From NCBI GenBank assembly GCA_037043015.1, contig CM073328.1, positions 13,799,495 through 13,863,494 of the forward strand: DNA of 64,000 nucleotides. Direction: 5' to 3'. Each line of letters starts with the position of its first letter. The stretch's first letter is position 1. Under the pieces are notes generated by a model. That model saw only the letters and a list, made by a program, of their open reading frames with translations. It ran no database searches and was not told the origin of the DNA. The stretch is from Bryum argenteum (lineage: Eukaryota > Streptophyta > Bryopsida > Bryales > Bryaceae). This document shows positions 60,835-64,000 of the stretch, in pieces. Both the position numbers and the translations under genes were made by a program.

Positions 60835-63800
60835 AGTGAATATATCAGCAGACAGTCATCTGAACTCTACCATGGAAACTGTCGGTACAAATTGCTGCTC
60901 ATCGGGGCTCTGAAAAGACGATTACTGCAACTTAGAGCAGTCGTAGCTGTGATACATCGGCAATACACAACCTACATACTACTCCAAAGCTTGCTTGCTT
61001 CCAAATCCTACATCACATACAACGAAAGGTAGACTAAGTGATTCAGTGCCCACGAAGGAGACTGAGGCAGTGGCAAGCGGCTCAACAGCAGCCTGAGTGA
61101 CCCTCAAAGAAAGAAAAGCATTCGCACCGCAGTCCTGACAAGCGGCTCGTCAAACACAAGCTCAGACATGCAAAATCCACCACTGAAAGCGTGAGAACAA
61201 GCCCGAGACTCCGTCCAAGTCAGTCCCGACACTCCGTCAAGTCAGTGATCGGCCGGCTGAATCGTTAGCCAGTTTAGATGTCGAACCCTTTCAAATGAAC
61301 ATTTCGACACTCAAGGTGAAGAAAAGCTCCCGATCGCAACACTGAGGGATTTGTGGACTGAAGCAAGCAAGTGTCTGCAACCCTATGTGCTGGAGTGAGT
61401 GAGCTTGGTTGCCGGCCTCTTACCATTTGTCTGCAACTACAGTACAGCTAGCACCCTAGTGAGTTTCCGAGAAAGAGCAAGACACCTGGGCCTCGTCTTT
61501 GAAAATGGTCCGTTTGTGTGTGACAGTGGAGAGTGCTCTAAGATTTAGCAATTCAAGTAAAGAATAGAGGAGCTCAAGGCTTCTTTACTCACATGCACAC
61601 AATTGTCAACTGTGTCATGTACTCTTTGCAAACAGTGTAGAGTCAAATTAGGGCATGGTTTTAGGAACACCTAAATGTCCACTTTGATATATTCATAGTA
61701 AACTGTAGAAATATTCAAAAGTACTGAATCCACTATGACTATCCTTCCACTAACTTTGAAGCTTTCTTGGTAACTTGGTCGTGAATTCTGATCGTACCAC
61801 AATGATGTTGAGCTCCAGGCTTTCAGGTTTTCGGGTTCCTTTTCGAATTTGTGATGCAGCCATTCGGACAGTCTACTTATCTGTGTAAATAAAGATATCT
61901 CTCGCACGTTGGTTTCCGAATTTACAGTGTTTGGACGAGATCTCAGGCCCTTGTCGACGTGCGAGGACCCCGTACAGTACTCTGCAAGGAAATGGCAGAA
62001 GCCATGGTCGGTGACAAAACAGTTGCAATTCTTTATGGGTGTCGGAGCGAGATTCTTGCAAAATTCTACTTTCTCAACGTGCTGGAACGATCTGGCTTCC
62101 AAAGTGTTCATGATGTACGCTTTGCGATTAGCATTCAAGATGCTTATGGTCTTCCAATCTGTTCATGATCCTACTTTTCGATTAGCAGTCTAGAGTCGTT
62201 AGTATGACCTACTCTCTGGTTGCCTACATAAAGGTCGGTCTACACTTGCGAAAATCATTTAGAAGTCTCACAATCACAGTGCCGGCGAGTATTGAGGGTA
62301 TGGTACATGTCCGTCGCTTACAGATTTCCTGGGCGTCAGCAGTTCACTTAAATATTCTCGAAAGCACAGGGCATTGCTTCGTTAAATCGCATCATGCAAG
62401 CAATTGCGAGTAAGTTGCATTTGGTGGGTGATGCTCAACTGAAATCCTCATATGCTCTGAATGCTCATCTTTCGTGATCAGCAGTTTGATTCACCAGTTT
62501 GCGCAGTGTCTTGTTCAGTTTCAGCATTTGCGATGGTATGAAATGTCTGGATGGCAGCCCAGAAACCTTCTCGCTACTCGCCCACCTGCTAGGCATACTG
62601 CACTAAGCCCTTGTATGCCGCCAGCATGTTACACCGATCGAGTAAGTCCCTCATTGAGGAACACTACGTTGATTGGATAAAGTTTCGACTGGATTAGCTC
62701 CCATCTGTTTGGTGGTCTCCTTATTGCTGATGCCAATGTTGTTGAAGCTGCTGCTCATACGACGATTTATTGGTGCTTTGAAAATGAACGTCTCTTGCGC
62801 TCGAGCTCTGACTGCAAACTAACTACAACTTAGGGCTTGGTTCTGGTGTTCCTACATCAAATTAAATTTGTTGTTTATGACACTGAGTCCAGCATCTGCA
62901 CATGAATTTCATCCCCTTGTGCAATCTTCGTCTGGAAAATGAAATGATATATGTAGCTGCATGTATACGAGGTCGTTTGTACTTGGCCGATATTCGCAAA
63001 GGCTACTGAATGGGATCATTCAGCTTGGATGTCGTGTCTTGATCCATGGAGGTCTCCTATTCTGTAGGCTTACGAATGTCGGTCAAGTACAAAACGACCC
63101 CGTATGCATGCAGCTGCATCATTAGGTGGTCGATTGCATTCCGAAAACGAAGATTGCGTGAGAGGATGAATGCCATGCACAGCTTGCAAATTGTTCAAGC
63201 ACCAAGTTCAAATTGATGGAGAATTATTTCACCAAACGACGAGCGCTTCGAAACTCGAAGTCGAAACTCGCACCGATGAATCCTAGTATCAGCGGCAGAG
63301 TCATCAATATCAATGACAGAGCAACGATGAGATCGTCTATGTCTGTAGATAGAACACCTGCCTGGGAGCTGATCGATCAATCCAGCCAACAAAGCATAGT
63401 TTGTTCATCATGTCATGCGGGACTAGTTGATTTACTGGATCAGTGTAATATGCTTCTTGCGGTTTGATTCGCAATTGGGCGAGTAGCTAGAGGATCCTGG
63501 GCTATTTCTACCTCGGAAACCTATGGAATAGCGTATGCTGAAACTCAATGAGACATCGTATACTCTGAATTTCGAATGACATCACAATTTTTTGAGTGTA
63601 CCGCTGAATACAGAAATCAGTATTCACTTACCTTGCAATTTTTCCTTTTACTCTGGCACGAAATGTAACGTCTGGTAGAAAATTCATAATCGGATAGGAT
63701 TGCGGCTGAATTGGATCGATCAACTCCAAGCTGCTGTGAGGAGGACGAAAGGCGATGTCCTCGTGGTTGTTGTCGATGCTGTCGAGGCTTCTGGTTACAC

Positions 63801-64000
63801 TGAAATTCATGGACACCTTGAAAATGAACCTCTTCAAATCGAGGTTAGACTTCGGAATCAATCTCATATCTCGTTTTCAATTCTTGATGTTGCTTATCAG
63901 AATGTGAGAACAATAAAGCAAACACCCACAAAGTGCACATATTTCTAGAACAATTTTTACCGTCTGATACTCCAAGTAACCTCAACAATTGGCAAGCTGC
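60835..64000. other. Region upstream of the TNL gene, no recognised gene
   Basis: It includes the presumed TNL promoter and leader (60835-61500, moderately GC-rich). Farther on are several open frames of 60-95 codons on both strands (for example 61909-62193, 63213-63467, 63700-63948 plus), none matching a family I know or joining into a credible gene. Short internal repeats occur, such as GTTCATGAT...GATTAGCA at about 62105-62190, and CTTTGAAAATGAACGTCTCT at 62775 against CCTTGAAAATGAACCTCTTC at about 63815. Composition resembles decayed coding or transcribed non-coding DNA. Confidence 0.45.
62944..63122 (+). ncRNA. Long imperfect hairpin, candidate small-RNA precursor or foldback element
   Basis: The left arm (62944-63015) contains GTAGCTGCATGTATACGAGG and TTTGTACTTGGCCGATATTC. 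The right arm (63062-63122) reads CGAATGTCGGTCAAGTACAA and AACGACCCCGTATGCATGCA. They pair over about 60 nt with roughly ten mismatches or bulges and a loop near 45 nt, within which TGGGATCA and TGATCCA also pair. Size and imperfect pairing suit a plant miRNA precursor; a foldback transposon is the alternative. Strand is arbitrary because either can fold. Confidence 0.45.

Noticed and set aside
1..64000. CRISPR arrays, bacterial operons, rRNA genes
   Set aside because: None seen. The tandem repeats found lack the regular spacer structure, and the sequence is plant nuclear DNA with introns.

Overview
The window is nuclear DNA of a land plant. The genes carry many GT-AG introns and encode a plastid/mitochondrial MSH1 with a GIY-YIG domain, a plastid-type arginine enzyme, a plant PI-PLC and a TIR-NBS-LRR receptor. 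Base composition, sparse genes and abundant small inverted-repeat elements would fit a seed-free plant (moss, liverwort or similar), but that placement is a guess.

Six protein genes could be spliced by hand into full, in-phase models: (1) 566-3500 minus, a pKIWI502-like FAD/NAD(P)-binding oxidoreductase, 380 aa; (2) 5816-9998 plus, N-acetyl-gamma-glutamyl-phosphate reductase (ArgC type), 13 exons, 400 aa; (3) 22903-26885 plus, a PQ-loop (vacuolar amino-acid transporter type) membrane protein, 10 exons, 427 aa; (4) 30271-36204 minus, MSH1, 9 exons, about 1174 aa; (5) 38674-42406 minus, phosphoinositide-specific phospholipase C, 9 exons, 615 aa; (6) 55205-60834 minus, a TNL immune receptor, 11 exons, 1006 aa. 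They are ordinary neighbours with no sign of a shared pathway.

The rest is mostly repeats. Regions 10.5-19.4 kb, 24.9-29.4 kb and 42.9-50.2 kb hold a set of non-coding elements with ends of the form TTAA-CCC(T/C)TA...TAGGG-TTAA. At 15.36-15.98 kb one such element sits inside another, duplicating TTAA, and a related copy at 11.6 kb shows the empty site; a second nesting occurs at 48.87-50.09 kb. This is piggyBac-type insertion behaviour. Other mobile pieces are two Tourist-like MITEs with TTA target duplications (37.43 and 53.34 kb), a 148-bp CACTA foldback in an intron of the PQ-loop gene, a terminal-inverted-repeat insertion at 10.59 kb, and two Helitron-like 3' ends (48.24 and 50.18 kb). 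A degraded plastid-type tRNA-Cys lies at 48.73 kb.

The most unusual coding feature is in the TNL gene. Upstream of the TIR exon a three-exon block is tandemly duplicated (about 1.1 kb unit), giving a protein with two copies of a PLRKRLR basic motif behind a possible N-myristoylation start (MGAWSS). The last 3 kb (60.8-64 kb) contains no gene I can recognise but has a long imperfect hairpin at 62944-63122 that could be a small-RNA precursor.
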